NCBI GenBank assembly: GCA_964374025.1
Contig: CAYJWU010000017.1
Span: 1 to 19,978, forward strand
DNA: 19,978 nucleotides
Direction of reading: 5' to 3'
From: JBASTI01 sp964374025
GTDB lineage: Bacteria; Patescibacteriota; Minisyncoccia; Spechtbacterales; HO2-43-30
Shown: piece by piece, positions 7,396 to 12,883 of the stretch
Layout: every line of letters begins with the position of its first letter
Numbering within the stretch: position 1 is the first letter of the stretch
Program-made: the position numbers and the translations under genes
The notes under the pieces: generated by a model
The model's database searches: none
What the model was told of the DNA's origin: nothing
What the model saw: the letters and a program-made list of their open reading frames with translations, nothing else

Positions 7396-8115
7396 TCTCA
7401 ATACTTCCTCTCGTTCTTTTCCCTTCAAATCGCGGATGGCATAAAGGGTAACGGCTGCCGGAACACCGGCCCTTCTAATCTGCCTTACGTAATCCAGCAC
7501 TTTTTTCTTGTCGCCTCGCATCATATCTTTCAATGCCCAACCCACTGCTTTTTGAACTAAATCTTCTTTATCCCAAACGAGATTCTTGCACAATTCCAAC
7601 CCCTCTTTCGTAAATGCCCCGCTTTCTCCTATTTTTCTGGTGAATGGCACAACGCTCGCCCTTCGCTTCCACATATTCTTGGACTTATTCAATTTATTTA
7701 AAAGCGCGAGGGTTTCCTTTGGGTACTTCCCTAGAAGCGGTTGGAGTACTTTGCCTCCTTCTACGCAAAAATCATCAACTGCTGACCAGCTACGAAAATG
7801 ATCCAACGTCTTATCTAAATAGCTAAACCGAGCAGGGGCAAGGCAATCGCTCTTGAGTTGCAGTACATAGTTACCAGCAAGAGTTTGCTCTTCAATATGA
7901 GAACGAAAAAACTTTCGAGCTAAAATAAAAGCCTCCTTGCAGTTGAGTTGCTGGACATCTTTCTTGTATTGTTTGAGAAGCTTTCGCAACAGAGGTGTTT
8001 GGATGCCGTAGGATTCGTAACCTTCATACTTGTGATAACGCTTAGCAAATTCAGCACCTTCTTTGTCGGCATGCTTGTGGAAGGCTGCAACTATTTTCTG
8101 GTACAGTTCATCCAT
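7375..8115 (-). CDS. AlkD-family DNA alkylation repair protein
   Basis: This 246-aa all-helical protein belongs to the HEAT-like-repeat DNA glycosylases that excise N3- and N7-alkylpurines without base flipping. The expected DNA-facing and catalytic positions are present: Trp110 and Asp114 in SWSAVDD, Trp149 with Arg151/Arg152 in WKRRASVVPF, and Trp193 in VGWALKDM. These fit Trp109, Asp113, Arg148 and Trp187 of the Bacillus enzyme. Its ATG overlaps the end of pepE by 8 nt and no Shine-Dalgarno is seen, so translation is probably coupled. The last few codons lie inside a 30-bp repeat also found at the end of csaA, so the C-terminus (RISKNRG) may have been acquired by recombination. Confidence 0.9.
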   Translation of the reverse strand: MDELYQKIVAAFHKHADKEGAEFAKRYHKYEGYESYGIQTPLLRKLLKQYKKDVQQLNCKEAFILARKFFRSHIEEQTLAGNYVLQLKSDCLAPARFSYLDKTLDHFRSWSAVDDFCVEGGKVLQPLLGKYPKETLALLNKLNKSKNMWKRRASVVPFTRKIGESGAFTKEGLELCKNLVWDKEDLVQKAVGWALKDMMRGDKKKVLDYVRQIRRAGVPAAVTLYAIRDLKGKEREEVLRISKNRG

Positions 8116-8767
8116 TGTAAACTTTGTATGTACCCTCGGTGATAATTTTTATCTTTCCATCGATAATCGAAATAGCAGTTTCGTCATCAATCGCATAGAT
8201 GGTCTCTGGAATTTCTTTCGCCAACTCCTGTAAGTACTCAGCTCGTACTTTTGGGAAGTGAGGTGAATTGAGATGCGGACGGACATGAAAATTCACGAAT
8301 CCTAAACCATCTTCTCCTTTGTATTCACCGATTTCTTCAGAGTAAAGACGCTGGGCCTGCGTAACAGACAGCTTGTGGGCTGCTAAAATACTACCCGCAC
8401 TAATTCCTACATACACTCTGGTCTTAAGAAGCTCTGGCAGCAACTCTGCAAGGCCCGATTTTTTGAGGTGGTACATCAAATGAAATGTGTTGCCTCCGCC
8501 AAATACCAAAACGTCGGCAGCCTCCAGCCTTGGCTGCCATATATCTTTTGGTAGAGCAGAAAAATCAACAACATCCAATACCTTGGGCTTTAAATTCTTT
8601 AGAATAACCAGATCGTCGACAAGCCAGCTTTTATCGCCTTCCTCAACATTTGCCGCGGTAGGAATAAAAGCAATGGAAAGCTCTTCGGGTTGCTTGTCCG
8701 CCAATGCAAACAACTCATCTTTCATAGATTGGTTGGTAATACCACCCGATGTTAATAGCAGTTTCAT
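8108..8767 (-). CDS. pepE: Peptidase E family (S51) serine dipeptidase
   Basis: This 219-aa protein has the S51 fold related to class I glutamine amidotransferases. Such enzymes cleave Asp-X dipeptides in the cytoplasm. Visible signatures are LLTSGGI at the N-terminus, VFGGGNTF (88-95) and the nucleophile elbow GISAGS (121-126) with Ser123. A likely catalytic His is in RPHLNSPHF (163-171). Its length is close to E. coli PepE. Its 3' end overlaps alkD by 8 nt. There is only a weak AAAGG before the ATG, and a hairpin (8786-8804) lies between it and csaA. Substrate specificity within S51 cannot be told from the sequence. Confidence 0.88.
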   Translation of the reverse strand: MKLLLTSGGITNQSMKDELFALADKQPEELSIAFIPTAANVEEGDKSWLVDDLVILKNLKPKVLDVVDFSALPKDIWQPRLEAADVLVFGGGNTFHLMYHLKKSGLAELLPELLKTRVYVGISAGSILAAHKLSVTQAQRLYSEEIGEYKGEDGLGFVNFHVRPHLNSPHFPKVRAEYLQELAKEIPETIYAIDDETAISIIDGKIKIITEGTYKVYNG

Positions 8768-8785
8768 GCCTTTACTCTACCAAAC

Positions 8786-8804
8786 AATCGCCTGTTTGGC
8801 GATT
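8786..8804 (-). other. Hairpin between csaA and pepE
   Basis: AATCGCC and GGCGATT form a 7-bp stem with a 5-nt loop in the 52-nt gap between csaA and pepE. The short GTTTGG after it on the minus strand is not a convincing terminator. It may be a processing or attenuation site. Confidence 0.4.
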
Positions 8805-8819
8805 AAGGAGTTATTTCAT

Positions 8820-9161
8820 TTATCGCAACTTATCCCCGAGATTTACAGATCTCTTTACCGGACTGATAAGTACCCAACCGCCACCTTCGGTATTTGGAAA
8901 CCCAAGAGTAAGTACTTCGGAAACGAAAGACCCAACTCTTTTTGGAGGAAAATTAACTACGCACACTACGAACATTTCTTGAAGCTCCTCTTTGGTGTGT
9001 GCGCCTACTGCCTGCACACTCGATGTTTTCATCCCGATTTCCGGCCCAAAATCTATCCTCAATTTGAATGAGGGGTTCCTCGCTTCCGCGAAATCTTCTA
9101 CCTCGATAACTTTCCCCAATCGAATATCTACTTTTTCAAAATCTTCAAATGTTACAGTCAT
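8820..9161 (-). CDS. csaA: CsaA-type tRNA-binding-domain protein
   Basis: CsaA is a small dimeric OB-fold protein with chaperone-like and protein-export-linked activity. This 113-aa protein follows the family from end to end: FEDFEKVDIRLG (5-16), EDFAEARNPSFKL (22-34), IDFGPEIGMKTSSVQ (36-50), VVNFPPKRVGSF (68-79) and SEVLTLG (81-87). A GTG at 9185 would add eight residues, but family homology begins at the ATG at 9161, which I prefer. Neither start has a clear Shine-Dalgarno; an AT-rich sequence directly precedes the ATG. It is first in the csaA-pepE-alkD series, and its 3' end contains one copy of the 30-bp repeat. Confidence 0.9.
   Translation of the reverse strand: MTVTFEDFEKVDIRLGKVIEVEDFAEARNPSFKLRIDFGPEIGMKTSSVQAVGAHTKEELQEMFVVCVVNFPPKRVGSFVSEVLTLGFPNTEGGGWVLISPVKRSVNLGDKLR
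8821..8850. repeat. 30-bp direct repeat, copy 2 (3' end of csaA)
   Basis: It matches 7366-7395 at 26 of 30 positions. It encodes the last residues SVNLGDKLR of CsaA, which suit the family, so this is probably the original copy and the one in alkD the derived one. Confidence 0.8.
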
Positions 9162-9384
9162 ATATAAAATACTACATTTTAGCACAACTCTTTAAGCGCC
9201 ACTTTGGCGTAGCAAAATAAACCATGGTCACATGTGCAGTAAAATCTATTTTATCATGAATATGCGGCATGTTATTTATTAATGAGTATATTTACATACC
9301 GAACCTCTCCTCACATGGACAGATTTAGTCCACCAAGCTGAGCTGGGTTTATTGATTACTACCCCACCCCTCATTTCACTATAT

Positions 9385-9807
9385 TTAGTAGGGCTTGAGT
9401 TCAATCATTTCTTTCTTCTGTTCGAAGCACACCTTGAAATGATCGAAGAACCCTCTCTGGCCAAGGATGCCATAACCATAATCTGCAATGGAACTAGAAA
9501 ACCCTATAGTTGTTTCGTAGTCCCATCCACCTATGTTGAGAGTAACTTTATGTAGATATGCGTGAGCTCCGCCTCGTTCTTGGACTCCTCCGAACTCTTC
9601 TCGCTTACCTGACTCGATATCTAATCCAAGGTATTTTCCTAGTTCGGCGTGAAATATACAAATATCCGCACCCGAATCAATGAGTGCGGCATAGCTTACG
9701 ATATTATTTCCCATGGAGATCTTGATAGGAATAAGCGGCTTTAGGATAGAACTGCCGAGATATTCCGATCGCTTCGGAAGGGAAAATTTGTGATAGGAAA
9801 ATCTCAT
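9385..9807 (-). CDS. Retropepsin-like aspartic protease
   Basis: This 140-aa single-domain protein carries the clan AA signature ALIDSGADICIF with catalytic Asp44 in D-S-G-A, and the matching C-terminal strand YGILGQRGFF (112-121). It would act as a homodimer with one Asp from each subunit, as retropepsins do. There is no signal peptide, so it is probably cytoplasmic. It starts 14 nt after the DUF5678 gene and is probably co-transcribed from the promoter at 10044-10072. Only a weak AGGG precedes its ATG. Such small proteases are common next to DUF5678 genes in bacteria as far as I recall. The substrate is unknown. Confidence 0.85.
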   Translation of the reverse strand: MRFSYHKFSLPKRSEYLGSSILKPLIPIKISMGNNIVSYAALIDSGADICIFHAELGKYLGLDIESGKREEFGGVQERGGAHAYLHKVTLNIGGWDYETTIGFSSSIADYGYGILGQRGFFDHFKVCFEQKKEMIELKPY

Positions 9808-9821
9808 TATACGTTACTACC

Positions 9822-10019
9822 CTAAAAGTTTCCTACAAATGGCATAATTTTTGTTGGCACCTTAAACAGAATAGGCGTTTCAAACCCCTTCTTCCTTGAT
9901 TGCTCCATAACTTTTTTTACCGTCGTGCCGTAACTTACAACGGTTTGTTCGTCATCTTTAAGGGCAACCCACTGTCCTTTGTATTTTTTATAAATTTTAG
10001 TCCAGTCTATTACTTTCAT
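9822..10019 (-). CDS. DUF5678 family small protein
   Basis: This 65-aa protein shows the DUF5678 pattern: KYKGQWVALKDDEQTVVSYG (12-31), a helical segment TVKKVMEQSRKKG and the end PILFKVP (49-55). Its role is unknown. It sits 14 nt upstream of the retropepsin-like gene and seems to form a two-gene unit with it, so it could be the substrate, inhibitor or partner of the protease; that is inference. The ATG is about 18 nt after the predicted transcription start and lacks a Shine-Dalgarno. Confidence 0.8.
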   Translation of the reverse strand: MKVIDWTKIYKKYKGQWVALKDDEQTVVSYGTTVKKVMEQSRKKGFETPILFKVPTKIMPFVGNF

Positions 10020-10043
10020 AGTACTAGCTTACTTGTCACTATT

Positions 10044-10072
10044 AATATAACAAAGGCGACTACAAACGACAA
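10044..10072 (-). promoter_or_regulatory. Predicted promoter for the DUF5678-retropepsin unit
   Basis: On the minus strand TTGTCG (10072-10067) and TATATT (10049-10044) are separated by 17 nt. The start would be near 10037, leaving a very short leader before the DUF5678 ATG. Confidence 0.55.
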
Positions 10073-10095
10073 GGGCAATACAGATATGCAATCAG

Positions 10096-10127
10096 AAAAA
10101 AGCCCCAAACCATATTGGGTTTGGGGC
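10096..10127 (-). terminator. Rho-independent terminator of the 133-aa Cys/His gene
   Basis: A perfect 10-bp GC-rich stem (10118-10127 with 10102-10111) is followed on the minus strand by T6. It lies 45 nt after the stop of the 10173-10574 gene and just upstream of the DUF5678 promoter. Confidence 0.9.
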
Positions 10128-10172
10128 AATCTTTTAGCCCTTGTAGTAAATCATGACATTTGCGTAACCCCT

Positions 10173-10574
10173 TTATCTTGCTATCTTTCGATAAACTACG
10201 CAATTAAATTCTTCTGCAAGTTTTCGAACATCTGTGTTTACCGGAATACCCATCGAGATGACAATGGGTATTGGCAAACCCACGGCTCCTACAAAAACGG
10301 CGTCAGGGTACTTTGCAATTATTTGCTCTCCAAATTTTCTGCCGTGTTCTATTGAAGCGGCTCTGATATCTTCGCAATCAGCAGGGATTTCGACATCATC
10401 TTTGGGTACAATCCAGTAGCGAAACATTTCGTTACCAAACATTGCTTCTCGCTGGCAATCAGTGCAGTCCAGCGAACTAAGATGATTTATAGCAGTCAGA
10501 TAATTTTTTCCGAAAATGCCCATGAAATTTACTTTTTCGATATGCCCACAGGCGTGCTGAATAACGTCGCTCAT
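10173..10574 (-). CDS. Hypothetical protein with N-terminal Cys/His zinc-type motif
   Basis: I do not recognise a family. The 133-aa protein begins with HACGH (7-11) and has CTDC (37-40), together a likely zinc site of the H/C...CxxC kind. A helical middle follows, then a C-terminal half (VFVGAVGLPIPIVISMGIPV) that looks like a beta-rich domain. There are no membrane segments. It has an excellent ribosome site, GGAGGAGGAGG just before the ATG, and its own terminator, so it looks like an expressed single-gene unit. Other proteins with a similar CGH...CxxC start occur in phage and plasmid settings, which would suit this accessory block, but that is weak. Confidence 0.75.
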   Translation of the reverse strand: MSDVIQHACGHIEKVNFMGIFGKNYLTAINHLSSLDCTDCQREAMFGNEMFRYWIVPKDDVEIPADCEDIRAASIEHGRKFGEQIIAKYPDAVFVGAVGLPIPIVISMGIPVNTDVRKLAEEFNCVVYRKIAR

Positions 10575-10614
10575 ATGTCCTCCTCCTCCTCTGCATTTTC
10601 TTGAAGTTGTTCTA

Positions 10615-10746
10615 CTATGGACTTGGAATTGAAATGTACTGACTGAGCATGATTACACACATATGATTACACACATATGAGACGATGTAAAGTCCCACAC
10701 ATAACGAATCGTCGTTGCATTTTAGGATATAGACGGTGTAAGCCAC
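10615..10746 (-). pseudogene. Truncated GIY-YIG nuclease remnant
   Basis: From a GTG at 10746 the frame reads VAYTVYILKCNDDSLCVGLYI, which matches the first strand pair of GIY-YIG nucleases (compare YYVYVL and IYIGYS in the intact copy at 12465-12722). Similarity stops after about 20 residues; the frame then runs through a 14-bp tandem repeat to a stop at 10615. The Arg, Glu and Asn of the active site are missing. A hairpin ends 12 nt upstream of the GTG, just as a hairpin ends 13 nt upstream of the intact gene. It is best read as a decayed copy. Confidence 0.6.
10649..10676. repeat. 14-bp tandem direct repeat, two copies
   Basis: ATGATTACACACAT occurs twice in a row, followed by a partial third start (ATGA). 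It lies exactly where the GIY-YIG remnant loses similarity, so slippage or recombination here may have helped break that gene. Confidence 0.85.
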
Positions 10747-10758
10747 AAAATTGGTAGT

Positions 10759-10778
10759 CCCTCGGCTAAAGCCTCGGG
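10759..10778. repeat. Hairpin upstream of the GIY-YIG remnant
   Basis: A 20-nt imperfect hairpin with outer CCC/GGG and inner GGCT/AGCC pairs separated by a 2x2 mismatch. It ends 12 nt before the GTG of the remnant. Confidence 0.6.
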
Positions 10779-10783
10779 ATGAT

Positions 10784-10818
10784 GGTTTTGTAACCAAATC
10801 AAAGATTTCGACAAAACC
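10784..10818. repeat. Second hairpin in the 10.75 kb repeat region
   Basis: GGTTTTGT and ACAAAACC (8-bp stem) enclose a second stem AAATC/GATTT with loop AAA. There is no T-run on either strand, so it is not a classical terminator for the kinase gene that ends at 10894. It sits between the 10759-10778 hairpin and the 30-bp repeat at 10823. Confidence 0.65.
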
Positions 10819-10822
10819 TATT

Positions 10823-10852
10823 AGCTGGGGCTACTGGACGAAGTTAGAACCT
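10823..10852. repeat. 30-bp direct repeat, copy A (3' side of kinase)
   Basis: It matches 11535-11564 at 26 of 30 positions in the same orientation. The two copies bracket the P-loop kinase gene at a distance of 712 bp. Two hairpins lie directly to its left, as with copy B. Confidence 0.8.
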
Positions 10853-10893
10853 ATATTCTGACCGAGAACCTACGGTTTGAGCTCGTATGCTAG

Positions 10894-11448
10894 CTACTTT
10901 GTCCCGTCTACAATGTAATCCGCGTATCCCCTAGGATTATGGATATCAGCGTACTCTTTTTCAAGAGGCATCCATTCCTTAATCCACTTGTTATGAATTT
11001 CCGTATCACCTAACGCAACATCTCGGGCAATTCCCCTTTCTATGCCAACCTCTTGAGGACACTCAACCCATATCTTAAAATCATATGCATCTCTCATTTC
11101 GTTATTTGTCGAATAGATACCTTCAATTATCACCACTCCCCCTGGTTCAATAGTATACGGCTCTGACATAGTGTCGGTCTTCCATTCATACACTCGATAG
11201 GATGCAGGAGTATCGCTTAGAAGAGGGATTAGTACTTCCCTATTTACTCTTTGGTAGTCGGCACGCTTTAGAGGGGGAGAGTAAAAATCGTCCATTTCAA
11301 CGATCGTTGCTCCCTTAAAATGATCCTTAAGTAACTTTGCGAATGTGCTTTTCCCAGATCCTCCAAATCCATCGACGCCAATAATAAAAGTCTTCTGTCT
11401 ACGCGGAGTACTTTCAATCTTCTTGATGAGATCTGATGACAAATGCAT
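10894..11448 (-). CDS. Uridine-kinase-like P-loop kinase
   Basis: This 184-aa cytoplasmic protein belongs to the uridine kinase / phosphoribulokinase-type P-loop superfamily, which phosphorylates small hydroxyl substrates such as nucleosides. It has Walker A GFGGSGKST (27-35), the acceptor-site motif DDFY (53-56), a Walker-B-like strand VVIIEGIY (105-112) and a lid-type ERGIARD (137-143). It is shorter than true uridine kinases (about 210 aa) and lacks their clear uridine-specific residues, so the substrate is open. No Shine-Dalgarno is present; the AT-rich sequence right before the ATG could allow a leaderless or very short-leader transcript. The gene is bracketed by the two 30-bp repeats, and a small MITE-like element ends 12 nt before its start. 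Confidence 0.82.
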   Translation of the reverse strand: MHLSSDLIKKIESTPRRQKTFIIGVDGFGGSGKSTFAKLLKDHFKGATIVEMDDFYSPPLKRADYQRVNREVLIPLLSDTPASYRVYEWKTDTMSEPYTIEPGGVVIIEGIYSTNNEMRDAYDFKIWVECPQEVGIERGIARDVALGDTEIHNKWIKEWMPLEKEYADIHNPRGYADYIVDGTK

Positions 11449-11484
11449 ATCGTATTTAAAGTATCGGCTGCCGAGCCTGGATTC

Positions 11485-11524
11485 GGGGGGTCATTCGACC
11501 CCCCGCCCAGTCGGATGACTGGGC
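11485..11524. repeat. Two contiguous perfect GC-rich hairpins
   Basis: 11485-11504 and 11505-11524 are two hairpins of identical geometry: 8-bp perfect stems with 4-nt loops and no spacer. The arms are GGGGGGTC/GACCCCCC and GCCCAGTC/GACTGGGC. No T-run follows on either strand. Confidence 0.85.
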
Positions 11525-11534
11525 GAACCTTCAA

Positions 11535-11564
11535 AGCTGCGGGTACTGGACGACATTAGAACCT
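11535..11564. repeat. 30-bp direct repeat, copy B (5' side of kinase)
   Basis: It matches 10823-10852 at 26 of 30 positions. It begins AGCTGCGGG, and its 8-mer GCTGCGGG also occurs at the 3' end of the tRNA-Gln gene, which similarly sits beside hairpins. Confidence 0.8.
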
Positions 11565-11640
11565 GTTTGATGGCGCTAACAGGTCCTTCGTCGTTTAGTT
11601 TTGTTAGGAATTGGTAGCCGATACGATCCTACTCTACGCC

Positions 11641-12453
11641 TTATTTAGTACTCCTCACAAGCTCCCCTACCTTGTTCTTATCAATTCTTTGCCCGTAAGA
11701 CTTTACATTAACTTCGCCTCTTTTAAATCCGCCTTCCTTGAGGGATGTGCTGACAATCGCACCATCTGCATACGCAAAAAGAGGTTGTTTGTTAGTTTTG
11801 TCCACTCCACTGCCAATCAAGAGAGGAAAATCTCCGACTGAATCTCGTAAGGCCTTAAGCTCCTTAGTATCTGGCGGTTGACCGGTTAGTTTTCCTGTAA
11901 GGATAATGGCATCTGAACCAGCCCGTATTGCAAGTTTGGCTGAAGTGAGAAGATCATACTTTGATAATAATTTAGAATGCTTAACATGAATATCAGTAAA
12001 CATAGCAATGTCTTCTGCTCCAAGTAGCTTTTTCACTCTGCTTACCTCTTTCGGCCGACCTTCAATTATGCCACATGCTGTTCTTACCTTATCTACGAAA
12101 ACAGGTACGCGAATAAATTGGAGGCCAAGAACCTTAGCCAAGGATAACGCGGTACGATAGTCGTTCCACAAAACACTAACTCCGAGGGGCAACTTCGTTG
12201 CTGCTCTAATCTCCTCCCCCAACAAGGCCATAGAAGCTACTATTTCGGGGTCGACTTTCGGTTTGTGCGGAATATCATAGTTATTTTCAAAAATAATTCC
12301 GTCCACCCCCCCATTCTCAAATGCCTTTACGTCAGCTAAGGCATTCCCTAAAGCCACTTTAAATCCTGGGAAATCCGGGTAGCCCAAAAGGGGCGGAAAG
12401 TGGACCGCTCCTATAACTATATCCCTCCTCCCTTTGAAAACTTTGTGAAACAT
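11641..12453 (-). CDS. BtpA/SgcQ-family TIM-barrel protein
   Basis: The family is named after cyanobacterial BtpA, needed for photosystem I accumulation; in non-phototrophs its biochemical role is unknown. This 270-aa protein has the family motifs in order: IGAVHFPPLLGYP (14-26), GVDGIIFENNYDIP (49-62), GVSVLWND (91-98), FIRVPVFV (113-120), TDIHVKHS (153-160), DAIILTGKLTG (181-191), LLIGSGVD (211-218) and ADGAIVSTSLKEGG (229-242). The last of these resembles a phosphate-binding loop of TIM barrels. AAGGGAG just before the ATG is a good ribosome site and lies within 11 nt of the GIY-YIG stop, so the two genes are probably on one transcript. The function here cannot be told from the sequence. 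Confidence 0.88.
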   Translation of the reverse strand: MFHKVFKGRRDIVIGAVHFPPLLGYPDFPGFKVALGNALADVKAFENGGVDGIIFENNYDIPHKPKVDPEIVASMALLGEEIRAATKLPLGVSVLWNDYRTALSLAKVLGLQFIRVPVFVDKVRTACGIIEGRPKEVSRVKKLLGAEDIAMFTDIHVKHSKLLSKYDLLTSAKLAIRAGSDAIILTGKLTGQPPDTKELKALRDSVGDFPLLIGSGVDKTNKQPLFAYADGAIVSTSLKEGGFKRGEVNVKSYGQRIDKNKVGELVRSTK

Positions 12454-12464
12454 AGACTCCCTTG

Positions 12465-12722
12465 TTAAGCAAAATACTCCTTAAGCATAGTTATTAATGT
12501 TGTTCTTCCCCGATTTGTCTTTATGTATAATTCTCTACGCTTCGCATCTTTTTTGTTTCGATACGCTTCATAATGAATAAGGTCTAACGGCCTATAGCCA
12601 CTTGTAGATTTTGATAGACCCTTATTGTGCTCAGCGAATCTTTGCCGTAGATTTTCGGAATACCCTATGTAGATAAAATTTTTCTGCTTATTATATAACA
12701 CGTAAACGTAATAAAATTTCAT
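12465..12722 (-). CDS. Small stand-alone GIY-YIG nuclease-domain protein
   Basis: This 85-aa protein is a bare GIY-YIG domain as in UvrC and homing endonucleases. It has YYVYVL (4-9), IYIGYS (17-22), Arg28 with EHN (31-33), and Glu64 in RRELYIK as the metal ligand. The open frame extends to 12842, but that part would run through hairpins and into the tRNA-Gln gene, so I take the ATG at 12722, where family similarity starts. No Shine-Dalgarno is visible; a strong hairpin (12736-12759) ends 13 nt upstream. It lies between tRNA-Gln and btpA. A truncated relative occurs at 10615-10746. It may be a repair or selfish nuclease. Confidence 0.85.
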   Translation of the reverse strand: MKFYYVYVLYNKQKNFIYIGYSENLRQRFAEHNKGLSKSTSGYRPLDLIHYEAYRNKKDAKRRELYIKTNRGRTTLITMLKEYFA

Positions 12723-12735
12723 GATGTAAGACGTA

Positions 12736-12759
12736 GGGAGGCACCAGCCGGCGCCTCCC
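12736..12759. repeat. Strong hairpin before the GIY-YIG gene
   Basis: GGGAGGC (12736-12742) and GCCTCCC (12753-12759) pair, and the stem extends by two more pairs after one mismatch. On the minus strand it ends 13 nt before the GIY-YIG ATG and could mask initiation. Confidence 0.8.
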
Positions 12760-12777
12760 TCAGTCCCAAATCTGCTT

Positions 12778-12808
12778 CTGGCCAAGGGCCAGGCGCAGAC
12801 TTGTGCCT
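12778..12808. repeat. Two adjoining hairpins at the tRNA-Gln 3' end
   Basis: CTGGCC/GGCCAG (12778-12783 with 12787-12792, loop 3 nt) and AGGCGCA/TGTGCCT (12791-12797 with 12802-12808, one G-T pair, loop GACT) lie side by side. The second reaches into the encoded CCA of the tRNA. They could guide 3' processing or be part of an inserted element. There is no T-run, so neither is a classical terminator. Confidence 0.65.
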
Positions 12809-12881
12809 GGCTGCGGGACAGGGATTCGAACCCCGATACCATCCTCCAAAGGGATGTGTCCTGCCGTTAGACGATCCCGCA
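12808..12881 (-). tRNA. trnQ: tRNA-Gln (anticodon UUG)
   Basis: The minus-strand sequence folds as a cloverleaf: acceptor TGCGGGA/TCCCGCA, D-stem GTC/GAC, anticodon stem CATCC/GGATG with loop CTTTGGA (anticodon TTG, Gln), T-arm with loop TTCGAAT, discriminator G and an encoded CCA. It begins 2 nt after the dnaX stop, so it is probably cut from the P-ATPase/dnaX transcript. Its 3' end faces the accessory block. Confidence 0.95.
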
Positions 12882-12883
12882 AT

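Larger units (their letters stand above)
11461..11624. mobile_element. MITE-like 164-bp element with 14-bp terminal inverted repeats
   Basis: The left end GTATCGGCTGCCGA (11461-11474) and the right end read inward (11624-11611) match at 12 of 14 positions. Inside are two back-to-back hairpins, one copy of the 30-bp repeat, and a further inverted repeat ACCTGTT/AACAGGT (11561-11567, 11578-11584). There is no ORF and no clear target-site duplication. The element occupies most of the gap between btpA and the kinase and probably supplies the kinase 5' region. Confidence 0.5.

Noticed and set aside
7366..8850. Integron attC sites at the gene ends
   Set aside because: The repeats lack the GTTRRRY/RYYYAAC core sites and no integron integrase is present.
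8487..9071. 194-aa plus-strand ORF
   Set aside because: It spans parts of pepE and csaA in antisense and shows no domain; both overlapped genes have clear motifs.
10649..10676. Possible CRISPR-like repeat
   Set aside because: The 14-bp units are directly adjacent with no spacers, only two full copies exist and there are no cas genes.
10823..10852. Degenerate tRNA gene
   Set aside because: It resembles a tRNA 3' end in parts, but no acceptor stem, T-stem or anticodon arm can be folded.
7053..12807. Prophage or integrative element with attachment sites
   Set aside because: There is no integrase, capsid, terminase or mobilisation gene, and I found no second copy of the tRNA-Gln 3' end near the left edge.
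12723..12842. N-terminal extension of the GIY-YIG ORF (40 extra residues)
   Set aside because: It would be encoded by hairpins and the 3' part of tRNA-Gln; family similarity starts at the ATG at 12722.
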